Origin: Leptolinea sp964446955
GTDB lineage: Bacteria > Chloroflexota > Anaerolineae > Anaerolineales > Anaerolineaceae
Length of the DNA stretch: 64,000 bases
Assembly (NCBI GenBank): GCA_964446955.1
Contig: CAYUQJ010000001.1
Coordinates: forward strand, 124,001 to 188,000
Reading direction: 5' to 3'
The stretch's first letter is position 1, and each line of letters starts with the position of its first letter. This document shows positions 26,288-34,591 of the stretch, in pieces. The notes beneath the pieces are model-generated. The model did not search any database and was not told the origin of the DNA. It was given only the letters and a program-made list of their open reading frames with translations. A program made the position numbers and the translations under genes.

Positions 26288-27499
26288 TTATTCCTCCGGG
26301 ACAGGCGAGAAGCCGTCAACTTTTGGAAGGTCGGTATAAAAACCTTCCTTACCTTTAAATCGGAAATACGAAACTGTTCCGGGATTCACTGTAATGTTAT
26401 AGGCGTATTTCATGTTTTCGTAATCAATATGGATGATGTAATCACCGGCAGGTAAGTCGCCTAATACCAAATTTTCGGCGTAATAAGGATCACCGTGGAC
26501 ATATTTGTCGCCATAGGTTCGAACGATCCAGGCCTTCTTACGATCAGCCCTCTCTATGATGATTTCCTGTGATGTATAGAGGGAGCCTGATGTGTTCATA
26601 ACCCGACCGGCCAAAACACCCCAACCCTGTGGTGGAGCAAGCCACAACTCTGGATTTAAGGTGCTGTTGAACATATTCCGCTTCCACCGGAGTTCGAAAT
26701 GCAGATGAGGTCCAGATGTAGCACCTGTATCTCCAACAATCCCCAGAATATCACCGGCGTTGACCATTTGATTGGGTTCGACATAAGCCTCATTCATATG
26801 GGCATAAATGGTATATAGCTTTTCACCCATGAATCCGAAATCATGTTCGAGCGTTACGGCAATCCCGTATGGATCTTGAGAATCATGTTTGCCGGCATAG
26901 ACACCATAACCTGACCAGACAACCCGGCCTGGCGCAGACGCTCTGACGGGTGTTCCAATAGGTGCGTCGATGTCTATCCCTGTGTGGATAACCCCTTCCC
27001 ACTTTTCATTTATCCCGCCATATCGATAATGCCAAAGGGGCCAATTAATCGTGTTGGCAGAGATTGGTCTTGAGAAATAAAAATGGTCATGTTCATTTAT
27101 CGCCCAGGGTATCGGGTACAAAGGAGGGCGCCAATCAAGCTCTTCCATAGGTTCTTCAGTTGGGAATGTGATCTCAAGCGGAAGTTCTCTTTGGGTATCT
27201 AAGGTTGGCGCCACGGTGGCCATGTTCATAGTGGGCGTAAAGACCGGTGTAAGACTTTGTGTTGCAGTAGGTTCTATTGTGGGCGTGTGTGTGAAGAAAA
27301 CTGTTGGCGTCGGTGTTTCTGTTGGCCATGCCAGTTCGATTGTGCTTGTGGGGACTGATGTGTCGGTTGGCGGGATAGGTGTGGCAATCACGGCCTTTAC
27401 TTCCGGGACAGTCAAATAGGTTGAGCAGGAAGAAAAAAGCAGAATAGCAACACCCCCCCATATTGTTCGATTAATGAACCGGCTTATATTTACGTCCAT
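26288..27499 (-). CDS. Exported M23 (LytM-type) peptidase with Thr/Pro-rich linker, probable lipoprotein
   Basis: The 403-residue protein starts with a hydrophobic signal ending FSSC at Cys25, a lipobox-like site with Phe at -3, so lipidation is likely but not certain. Residues about 38-115 are a Thr/Pro-rich linker (PTETPTPT and similar). The M23 zinc-peptidase domain follows, with HTGIDID (His, Asp) and GPHLHFEL (HxH), so all metal ligands are present and it should cut peptidoglycan peptides or activate amidases. A C-terminal beta-sandwich-like segment (VLGDLPAGDYIIHIDYE) resembles carboxypeptidase regulatory domains. It is last in a minus-strand block of exported proteins. Confidence 0.85.
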   Translation of the reverse strand: MDVNISRFINRTIWGGVAILLFSSCSTYLTVPEVKAVIATPIPPTDTSVPTSTIELAWPTETPTPTVFFTHTPTIEPTATQSLTPVFTPTMNMATVAPTLDTQRELPLEITFPTEEPMEELDWRPPLYPIPWAINEHDHFYFSRPISANTINWPLWHYRYGGINEKWEGVIHTGIDIDAPIGTPVRASAPGRVVWSGYGVYAGKHDSQDPYGIAVTLEHDFGFMGEKLYTIYAHMNEAYVEPNQMVNAGDILGIVGDTGATSGPHLHFELRWKRNMFNSTLNPELWLAPPQGWGVLAGRVMNTSGSLYTSQEIIIERADRKKAWIVRTYGDKYVHGDPYYAENLVLGDLPAGDYIIHIDYENMKYAYNITVNPGTVSYFRFKGKEGFYTDLPKVDGFSPVPEE

Positions 27500-27514
27500 T
27501 GCTTTTTAGTATCG

Positions 27515-29416
27515 TCACTCAATTGTGACAGGAGTAGAGGTCGGGTTTGGTGGTTTGGGGGTGGGAAGTGGTGTTATTGTTGACCGGACGGTTATCCATG
27601 AAAAGGGTTCACCCGGATACATTCGTTCCATAGCCGTTTTTAGATCAAGTTCTTCGGTATGCGCAAACATGCCAAATCGTGCGCCCTGATAGTACGTTAC
27701 CCAATTTGATAGAGCCGGAACCCGATCCCAATTATACCTTCCGGCCCATTCAGTAAAATCAATCCAGTATCCTTCCGGGGCATTCTTCTCTTTACCACCT
27801 TTTTCATAAACGGTTGGATCACCGGAATTACGGGCGGTTATGTCCCAAATCCTGTCTGTGATCGGTCGGCCTTGAGAACCATCCTGATTGCGTGTTTTTA
27901 ATAAGACACGCCAGTATATCTGGTTCCCAAATTCTTCTTTTACCAACACCATCCAGCCAGAATTCAGAGGTAATTCATTGACCGAAATTCCACGGCCTGT
28001 GTTCAGCCATGAATATGTCGTACCGGGATCAGAGGGTGTTTCCTTGTCCACAAACGCATTTTCCAGACTGTTTAGGAAGTCCCAGCCTATCTGGTCTCCT
28101 ATCTGGTAGCGAAGTGTTGAGTAAGAATCATCGATTGAATCCAACAGCATCGGGGAAGGTGCGCTGACTCCATCCAATGATACAAGTCCGTTTGTACCTT
28201 CCGGCATAGGATCATTAATCAGAACCGATCTCCAAAGAGGTTCCGGCAAAGGCGATGGGGCTTCTCCCATACGGGTAGAAAGCAAATCAGGAAGGCTGCC
28301 TTTCTTCCAATCCAGACCGTGTATCGGACCGGGCATACGAATAAGGGGAATATTTATCAGGCCGTTAATGGTCTCATACGAGGCGATAGCATTGAGATTT
28401 GGATGTTTGACATAAGTGAACAATGAAGTACCATCCGGGCTCCAAACAGGCCAATCACCGGTTCCGGCTGGTTTGGGTGGTTCATTTGGATTGTTGATAT
28501 TCCAGATGACCAATGCATGATCACCCATCGCGTTCTTTGCCCAGGCGATCATTTGTCCGTCAGGTGACCAGACGGGATGCGTATCCTTGCTATCCGCATC
28601 CAGACTGATATTGATAAACCGTTCTTTGAAATTATCTAACCGGGCCAGCCATATTTCTGATTCACCGGATCTATCCGAAACAAATGCGATCTGTCGACCG
28701 TTTTCTCCCGGCATCCAACATGGAGAATGGTCAGTCGACGGATCATCCGTCAATTGAAGGGGTGGGTTTTCAGGATGCGGTACTTCCAGGAGATAAACAT
28801 CCATATTGCCATTGACATTGGATTCAAACGCGACCCATTGTCCATCAGGAGACCATGTGGGCGATCCCTCATAATGAGGCGTGGATGTCATTTGGACTAT
28901 TTGCGATGTTGCCAAATCAAGAATGAATAGATCCCAGTAACCATTCCGTCGAGAGCTGAATGCGATTTTTGTCCCATCAGGACTAATTGCCGGGTGAATG
29001 TCGTCGGCCTCGTCATTGGTCAGTCGTAATAAAGGCAGATATTGCGGGTGATAGGCAAATAAATGGAAATAATGACCGTCAGCCAGAGACAAAATAATAA
29101 TCCCATTCTCCACCATACCCATAAAGTTAGCACTGGGAACTGTTGGGGTCAGCGTGGGGGGAATTTGGGTCGCAGTTGGATTTGGTGTCTCGGTAAATGA
29201 CTCTGTGGGCAACAATTCAGTAGACGAAGGTGTGATGGTCGGAATTTCTACCGGAATTTCAGTCGCAATTGTTGTGGGAATAACTGTGAAAGAAGCCGTG
29301 GAAAAAAATTCCGTTTCAACTACAGGCCATAGAAAATAAGCTGTCACGGCTATGTTAGCCATGATAAAGAGTAGCAATATATAAACGACCAGTCTGGCTT
29401 TTGGTTTTGGTTTCAT
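27515..29416 (-). CDS. Membrane-anchored TolB/PD40-type beta-propeller protein
   Basis: The 633-residue protein has one N-terminal helix (about 9-29), a Thr/Pro-rich linker to about residue 95, and then a propeller with WSPDG / ISPDGTKIAFSS repeats, at least five blades (for example SPTWSPDGQWVAFES, HPVWSPDGQMIAWAK, WPVWSPDGTSLF). These are PD40-like, as in TolB. About residues 390-600 form a further globular part I do not recognise (SWLNTGRGISVNELPL, YWIDFTEWAGRYNWDRVP), and the C-terminal end is again Pro/Thr-rich. The likely location is outside the membrane. The binding partner is unknown. It lies 15 bases ahead of the M23 gene. Confidence 0.75.
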   Translation of the reverse strand: MKPKPKARLVVYILLLFIMANIAVTAYFLWPVVETEFFSTASFTVIPTTIATEIPVEIPTITPSSTELLPTESFTETPNPTATQIPPTLTPTVPSANFMGMVENGIIILSLADGHYFHLFAYHPQYLPLLRLTNDEADDIHPAISPDGTKIAFSSRRNGYWDLFILDLATSQIVQMTSTPHYEGSPTWSPDGQWVAFESNVNGNMDVYLLEVPHPENPPLQLTDDPSTDHSPCWMPGENGRQIAFVSDRSGESEIWLARLDNFKERFINISLDADSKDTHPVWSPDGQMIAWAKNAMGDHALVIWNINNPNEPPKPAGTGDWPVWSPDGTSLFTYVKHPNLNAIASYETINGLINIPLIRMPGPIHGLDWKKGSLPDLLSTRMGEAPSPLPEPLWRSVLINDPMPEGTNGLVSLDGVSAPSPMLLDSIDDSYSTLRYQIGDQIGWDFLNSLENAFVDKETPSDPGTTYSWLNTGRGISVNELPLNSGWMVLVKEEFGNQIYWRVLLKTRNQDGSQGRPITDRIWDITARNSGDPTVYEKGGKEKNAPEGYWIDFTEWAGRYNWDRVPALSNWVTYYQGARFGMFAHTEELDLKTAMERMYPGEPFSWITVRSTITPLPTPKPPNPTSTPVTIE

Positions 29417-29457
29417 GCTCCGGCGTTCTCAGCTGATTTACTGGTGTCCCAAACGGT

Positions 29458-30477
29458 CTATTTTGTTTCGAGGACGACCTCGTACAAATCCATCGGATCA
29501 AATAATTGGAAAACACCACTTATACGCCAGTTGCAATAATTGTGCCTATCTTCGTCGGTGGTTATAGGATCATAATGTCCCATGTTTGCAAAAGTGGCTC
29601 CCGATGGACCGATGCGCATTTCGAGATGAAGGTGTGGTGCGCTGGAATACCCTGAATTTCCTACGTAACCGATGGTCTGGCCTGATTGAATCTGCTCACC
29701 ACTTATGAAAGGCGCTGGTTGGATCAGATGTCCATACAGTGTATAGAGCGACTTGGAGGTCGAGTTCCATTGATCAAGCGTCAGATCGGGGCAGTTCAAT
29801 TTATTGTTGATCGTGGCTCCTATCGGTTGAGAGGGTATTTTTATAGCCTGGATCAAATTTGGAGAAAGTGATTCCAGAGGAGTCTCGATCATAATGGCAA
29901 ATCCATAAGGGGGTTTTTCATCCTGTCCGGACATGGATACTTTTCCGGGAAAAGCGGCCAGTATTGGGACACCTAGAATAGGTTTATTCTCTCGATTCCA
30001 AAAAGCAAAATCAACCCCATGGTGTCCGGTGTCTTCTCCAGGCGGTGGAGCTTTGAATTCCTGGGAGATAAGGTCGGGAAGGTCGTTTATAGTAAACCCA
30101 TCCAGGGGTGAGTGGATCATAATTTCGGTAGGTCTTACCAAAACATTGGATGTGTTGTTCTGAATGTTTGGATCGACCGTCGATGTTGGAATTCTTGTGG
30201 GAACTACAAAGACAGTCGGTTCAATAACCGGTGTTTTCGTGAGAGCTCCCCCCCATTCACTATTGGCGAAAATTGCATCTTCTGGAGATACCTCAAGAGG
30301 AACAACAACTGGAGTGGGTTGAACCGGTGCGGGTTCAGGAGTTGGGATCACTGAAGGCTGTGGAAAATAAACGCTCGCGAATAGACCAATAATTAAAACA
30401 ATGACCACAAATAACCTGATGAAGAGCATGGTTATTGTGATAAGTACTAGTGAATCTGAAAATAGGTTTTTGTTCAT
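29458..30477 (-). CDS. Membrane-anchored M23 (LytM-type) peptidase
   Basis: The 339-residue protein has a single N-terminal transmembrane helix (about 12-38), a Pro/Thr/Val-rich linker, and an M23 domain with HHGVDFAFW (zinc His and Asp) and APHLHLEMR (HxH). The catalytic set is complete, so it is a plausible active peptidoglycan endopeptidase. It differs clearly from the other M23 protein two genes downstream, so this is not a recent tandem duplication. A substrate bond cannot be assigned. Confidence 0.83.
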   Translation of the reverse strand: MNKNLFSDSLVLITITMLFIRLFVVIVLIIGLFASVYFPQPSVIPTPEPAPVQPTPVVVPLEVSPEDAIFANSEWGGALTKTPVIEPTVFVVPTRIPTSTVDPNIQNNTSNVLVRPTEIMIHSPLDGFTINDLPDLISQEFKAPPPGEDTGHHGVDFAFWNRENKPILGVPILAAFPGKVSMSGQDEKPPYGFAIMIETPLESLSPNLIQAIKIPSQPIGATINNKLNCPDLTLDQWNSTSKSLYTLYGHLIQPAPFISGEQIQSGQTIGYVGNSGYSSAPHLHLEMRIGPSGATFANMGHYDPITTDEDRHNYCNWRISGVFQLFDPMDLYEVVLETK

Positions 30478-30555
30478 GAACCCCTGATTTTTTATCGTAA
30501 ATCGGGTGAATAGAGACTGACAATTTTTTGTCAGCCTCTGTTATATCCCGGAATA

Positions 30556-31272
30556 CTAGTGTTTCCTGGGTGTTGGTTCAGTGAAAAGGTCACCCGGGGT
30601 ATCCAGGTCATCCACCGGGGGAGGAGGTGTTTCACGTTTGGGTGTTGTAGTTGGTTGAGATGCTACAGGTGCAATCGGTGCAGGAGCTGAGGGCGCGGGA
30701 ATAACGGATGAGGTTGTATTCGTGGATATTGGAACCCCAAAGACCATAGCACGCATGACTGTACCCAAACCAGGAACGGCATCGCTTTCCGGTGTCCAGG
30801 GTTCACCATAAAAAACTGCCCTGACTCTGCTCGAATATAGAAAAACGAGAACAATGATATCCAGGAAAGTCATTAAGGTATAACCACAAATGCTGGCAAC
30901 GGCAACTCCGGTAACTGCGCCGACATCTGGAAGCAGACTGTTGATGACGGGGATTCCGGCACCAAGAAGTACGAACAATCCACCGATCGCTCCGAATAAC
31001 GCAAGAAAAACTGCTCCCATTCGGGCGCTGTTTTTGAGACGAATAAGACCCGAACCTATGGATGCATACCAAATGCATAAAACCAAACCAAAGAAGGCTC
31101 CAATAACCGGCAAGAAAACCGATTGCGGATTCGTTGAAGCAGCCGTGAGATTGGGGATTATGGCAAACACTATAGTAGCTGCAGCGCCCAAAAGGCAGAC
31201 AACTGCCATAAGAAAGTGATAAGACGCAACCAGGATTACGCCATCCCAAACTGACTTGTCTTTGTTATTCAT
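30556..31272 (-). CDS. Polytopic membrane protein of unknown function
   Basis: I do not recognise this 238-residue protein. It has about four to five hydrophobic helices in residues 10-165 (around LVASYHFLMAVVCLLGAA, VFLPVIGAFFGLVLCIW, GAVFLALFGAIGGLFVLLG and YTLMTFLDIIVLVFLY), then a soluble Pro/Ala-rich tail (APSAPAPIAPVASQPTT). It sits between the WD40 gene and the second M23 gene in the same orientation, which suggests a role with these envelope proteins. Confidence 0.6.
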   Translation of the reverse strand: MNNKDKSVWDGVILVASYHFLMAVVCLLGAAATIVFAIIPNLTAASTNPQSVFLPVIGAFFGLVLCIWYASIGSGLIRLKNSARMGAVFLALFGAIGGLFVLLGAGIPVINSLLPDVGAVTGVAVASICGYTLMTFLDIIVLVFLYSSRVRAVFYGEPWTPESDAVPGLGTVMRAMVFGVPISTNTTSSVIPAPSAPAPIAPVASQPTTTPKRETPPPPVDDLDTPGDLFTEPTPRKH

Positions 31273-31350
31273 ACTTCACTCCTTCTCGCAATCTTGATCA
31301 AAAATGCATATTAATACTTGATCGGGTTTAATTTTAACCCGAATCGGGAA

Positions 31351-33561
31351 TTATTGGTTTATTCCATAAAAACGAATGGTCCCGTCGGTTGAACCGGCTG
31401 CAAGAACTTTACCATCTGATGAGATTGCCAATCGAGACTGGGAGCCGGGTGTTCCCTGGAACTCTGTAAGGAGGTTCCCGCTTGAAACATCAAAGAATTC
31501 AATTGTCTCACCACCAACAACTAATACCTGGTTGTCAGTGGAAAAAACCAGATCGTGTGATCCTTTTGAGTTTACTCCACGTACCAATGTCCATCCGTTG
31601 GTTTCCCAAATATAGGTATTACCATCTTCGCTCGATGATGCCAACCGGCTCCCATCAAGGCTGAAACCGAGGCTGCGGATTGCCCGCCCGTGTTTCTCTA
31701 TAGAAGAAATCAACTGGCGGGATTCGTAATTCCACACGCGAATAATTCCGTCACCACCGGCGGAGGCCATCATATCTGTCCCGGCTCGTAAAACAAGTTC
31801 AATGTCACCTTTTGTGAAACCGGTGATGTTATATAAGGGAGATCCGGTTGTCATATCCCACATTTTTACGGTAATATCCACCCAACCACCGGCAGATGCC
31901 AAACGGCTGCCATTGTTGTTAAAGATTACCGAGCGTACACCACCGCTATGTCCCCGGAGAATATAAACCTTTTGACCACTGCTAATATCCCAGATGATAA
32001 TGAGGTTATCTGATGATCCTGAGGCGAGAAACCGTCCATCGGCACTGAAATCCAGCGCTGTAACGGCTTCTGTGTGGCCTTCCAGAATGGCAGTTTGTGA
32101 ACCATCTTTCGGGTTCCAAAGAGATATCCGTCCATCCTGGTTCCCGGCCGCTATGACCGAAGAATCGCGGGAAAAGGCCAGACTAGTAACCGAGGACGTG
32201 AATCCATTGAATGGAGCTGCCAGGACATCATCAGAGGGACGCCAAACGTGTAACGTGTTGGCTCCAATCGCCAGCAGGGATCCATCATTGTTAAATGCAA
32301 CAGAATTTACTTCTCCCGTTACTTTTCCAATTGTTTTGTTCAGTCTGCCTGTTTCGAGGTTCCACAGGGTTACGGTACCGTTTTGTTCACCGGTTATGAT
32401 AGCAGAACCGTCTTTGGTAAATGCCAGACTTCTAACACCGGATTGTACGGATGTAAGGCGGACCTGTTTACCGTTGGCGGTCTCCCAGAGGATGAAGGTA
32501 TTATCATCACTGCACGTGGCAACAAGTTTTGAATCAGGGCTGACCGCAACCTGGTTGATGGCTTTGTAATGTGCCGTCAATGAAATAAAACGCACTCCAG
32601 ACGAGGCAATCCACATGGTCAGAGTTTTGCCTTCCGATCCGGCTACAACAAGCTGACCATCAGGGCTAACCTGAAGAGACCGGATAGGATTTCCATCCCC
32701 TTCCAGTTGACGCAGCAGTGAACCATCCACTGTATTCCACACGAATACATAACCATTTACAGCACCACCATACACCTGTGAACCGTCTGGACTGTATGTC
32801 AGGCTGGTGATTAAAGTCCCGCCGGAATCCAGGTTTGCTACTATTTCCCTGCTGCCATATTTCCAGATGGTGACAAAACCATCCAGGCTACTTGTGACAA
32901 TGTTCGTCCCAGTCGGATTAATGGCAACACTCATAAATCCGGTTTTTGCTGTCACAGAAATTGCTTCAGAACCAGTGAAAGGATCCAGATAATATAACCC
33001 GCCGGAAGTAGCTGTAATAAGGTTTGCTTTTCCGGCATCAGATGGTGCCCACGAAACCTGGTTAATACGACCCTTACCAAGCTGCCCGAGTAATTTCACA
33101 AAAGCCAGGTTATCCAACCGGAAGGTGTCCTGGGGAAGTAGAAATACATCCTTCAGATTTGCTGTGTTCGTAGCCTGTTGAACATTTTCCGGTTGTGGAT
33201 TGTCCGCAGGAATAGTGGGTTGGACATCTGGAATCGTTGTTGGTGGAATGGGGGTTGGTTCCGTGACTGGAGAAACCGTGGGAATGGAAGTGGGTGATAT
33301 TAAGACAGTTTCAGGCGTGTTTGTGAATGATGGTGGCGCTGTTGGAACGGCTGTTTTTCCCCAGAATAAGACCATAGGCGTCTTGATATATTTTGTTTTT
33401 GTGGGACGGGGTGTTCCCATAGCATCAAGATTGCCAACAGCGAGGTTAGTGGCAAGTAAAAAAATAACGATCGCGAATACTACAACTGTCATTGAAAGGA
33501 ACAGCTTTATAAGAATGGCGATCGTGAGGGTAAAGTTGGAGAATCCTGGACGCTGTTGCAA
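31351..33561 (-). CDS. Membrane-anchored WD40 repeat protein (14 repeats)
   Basis: The 736-residue protein has an N-terminal helix (about 12-40), a Thr/Pro-rich linker to about residue 130, and then WD40 repeats to the last residue. I count 14 repeats, each with a pattern such as LAFSRDSSVIAAGNQDG followed by a strand ending IW or LW. Fourteen repeats would make two seven-bladed propellers. The anchor places them outside the cytoplasm, which is unusual, since most WD40 proteins are cytoplasmic. It is first in the minus-strand block, has a candidate promoter at 33623-33652, and faces the divergent ParA-type gene. Binding partners are unknown. Confidence 0.85.
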   Translation of the reverse strand: MQQRPGFSNFTLTIAILIKLFLSMTVVVFAIVIFLLATNLAVGNLDAMGTPRPTKTKYIKTPMVLFWGKTAVPTAPPSFTNTPETVLISPTSIPTVSPVTEPTPIPPTTIPDVQPTIPADNPQPENVQQATNTANLKDVFLLPQDTFRLDNLAFVKLLGQLGKGRINQVSWAPSDAGKANLITATSGGLYYLDPFTGSEAISVTAKTGFMSVAINPTGTNIVTSSLDGFVTIWKYGSREIVANLDSGGTLITSLTYSPDGSQVYGGAVNGYVFVWNTVDGSLLRQLEGDGNPIRSLQVSPDGQLVVAGSEGKTLTMWIASSGVRFISLTAHYKAINQVAVSPDSKLVATCSDDNTFILWETANGKQVRLTSVQSGVRSLAFTKDGSAIITGEQNGTVTLWNLETGRLNKTIGKVTGEVNSVAFNNDGSLLAIGANTLHVWRPSDDVLAAPFNGFTSSVTSLAFSRDSSVIAAGNQDGRISLWNPKDGSQTAILEGHTEAVTALDFSADGRFLASGSSDNLIIIWDISSGQKVYILRGHSGGVRSVIFNNNGSRLASAGGWVDITVKMWDMTTGSPLYNITGFTKGDIELVLRAGTDMMASAGGDGIIRVWNYESRQLISSIEKHGRAIRSLGFSLDGSRLASSSEDGNTYIWETNGWTLVRGVNSKGSHDLVFSTDNQVLVVGGETIEFFDVSSGNLLTEFQGTPGSQSRLAISSDGKVLAAGSTDGTIRFYGINQ

Positions 33562-33622
33562 TGAAAGGGTCCTTTACCTGTTTGAATCAATTGCTTATTG
33601 GAGATCAATTCGAATTATTCAG

Positions 33623-33652
33623 ATTATAATATCAGATATTGAATACCGGCAA
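33623..33652 (-). promoter_or_regulatory. Candidate promoter of the WD40/M23 gene block
   Basis: On the minus strand TTGCCG (33652-33647) and a perfect TATAAT (33628-33623) are separated by 18 bases. The expected start is about 55 bases ahead of the WD40 gene ATG. The -35 box is weak. Confidence 0.45.
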
Positions 33653-33739
33653 ACACAACCGGAATAGATTGGTCCCGGCAAAGCGATCATCACTCATAGA
33701 ATTATGTCGGGTAATTTAAGAAATAGAGGCTTGAGTACC

Positions 33740-34537
33740 ATGATCACAACCTTTACGTCCATGAAGGGCGGAACCGGTAAGACCACTATTACGGGGCTGA
33801 TGGCGAACTATTTGACCCAATTCTATAAGAAACGGGTGATCATCGTTGATATTGATCCTCAGGGTGGGAGCACAACACTTTTCCTGGGATCTGAGATCCG
33901 GCCGACTATTGATGGCAAGGCAGGCCCGACGGTTTTCACCGTTTTGGAAACAGTCCGGGAAGGTGGCGATACCCGTCAGGTAATTCAAAAAGCGTTGATT
34001 CGGTCAAAATACAATGAGAACGTATTTGTTCTTCCGGCTGATTACAGGGTTACCAGCTTATTAAGCATGGGCGAATCACCGGATATTCTAAAATATGCCA
34101 TGGAAGAAGCGTCCTTTTCAGATGACCTGATTGTTTTTATTGACACAGGAACTGCGCCATTTCTGGTTTCTATGGCGATTTCTGCTGCGACTGACAAGGT
34201 TTTTGTTCCCCTGATGCTTTCCATGCAGAATCGCAAACCCACAGCCGATACCATTCAGCTTGTTCTTCGCCAGAGAAAAGAACTTGCCGGTATTGTCCCG
34301 GTGGGGATTGGCAACGCGAAATGGGAAGAAGTCACCATGGAAAGCTGGAACGAAAGTCTGAAGAACAACCCACTGCTTTCAAGTGCGCGCATTCTAAAAG
34401 GAATCCCATACTCAAAAACTCTGGTGCGTAGTGAATGGGTGGACCAAGTTTTTCCGGAACGTCTGACACCGGTCTTTGATGAACTGTGCACTGTCCTGCT
34501 TAATGGCAGAGGACATTCAACAACTGAAACTGATTGA
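33740..34537 (+). CDS. ParA/MinD-type ATPase, orphan
   Basis: The 265-residue protein starts MITTFTSMKGGTGKTT, with the deviant Walker A KGGTGKTT of ParA/MinD ATPases, then VIIVDIDPQGGSTTLFLG (switch-like block) and IVFIDTGTAP, where IDTPP is more usual. Such ATPases dimerise on DNA or membrane to position cargo. I prefer the start at 33740, with GAGG about ten bases upstream, over an ATG at 33704 with no ribosome site. There is no parB, no minE and no C-terminal amphipathic helix I can identify, so the cargo is unknown. It is divergent from the WD40/M23 block. Confidence 0.88.
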   Translation: MITTFTSMKGGTGKTTITGLMANYLTQFYKKRVIIVDIDPQGGSTTLFLGSEIRPTIDGKAGPTVFTVLETVREGGDTRQVIQKALIRSKYNENVFVLPADYRVTSLLSMGESPDILKYAMEEASFSDDLIVFIDTGTAPFLVSMAISAATDKVFVPLMLSMQNRKPTADTIQLVLRQRKELAGIVPVGIGNAKWEEVTMESWNESLKNNPLLSSARILKGIPYSKTLVRSEWVDQVFPERLTPVFDELCTVLLNGRGHSTTETD

Positions 34538-34550
34538 TACTTTATTGAGA

Positions 34551-34591
34551 AAAGCACAGGTTCACGATTAAAGTGAACCTGTGCTTTTTTT
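34551..34591. terminator. Bidirectional Rho-independent terminator
   Basis: AAAGCACAGGTTCAC (34551-34565) pairs with GTGAACCTGTGCTTT (34573-34587) around a seven-base loop, with T-runs on both sides (seven T on the plus strand, four on the minus strand). It separates the convergent ParA-type gene and the DUF1015 gene. Confidence 0.94.

Noticed and set aside
26288..30477. The two M23 genes as a tandem duplication
   Set aside because: They differ in anchor type, linker, length and residues around the metal motifs, so a recent duplication is not supported.
30513..30538. Inverted repeat CTGACA / TGTCAG between the membrane protein and M23 genes
   Set aside because: Short stem, mismatch, and T-run is in the loop, not after the stem.
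31322..31342. Inverted repeat TCGGGTT / AACCCGA after the WD40 gene
   Set aside because: Only seven pairs and no T-run on the minus strand, so I do not call a terminator.
31994..32569. Plus-strand open frame of 191 codons
   Set aside because: Antisense to the WD40 repeats; its regular pattern reflects the repeats on the other strand.
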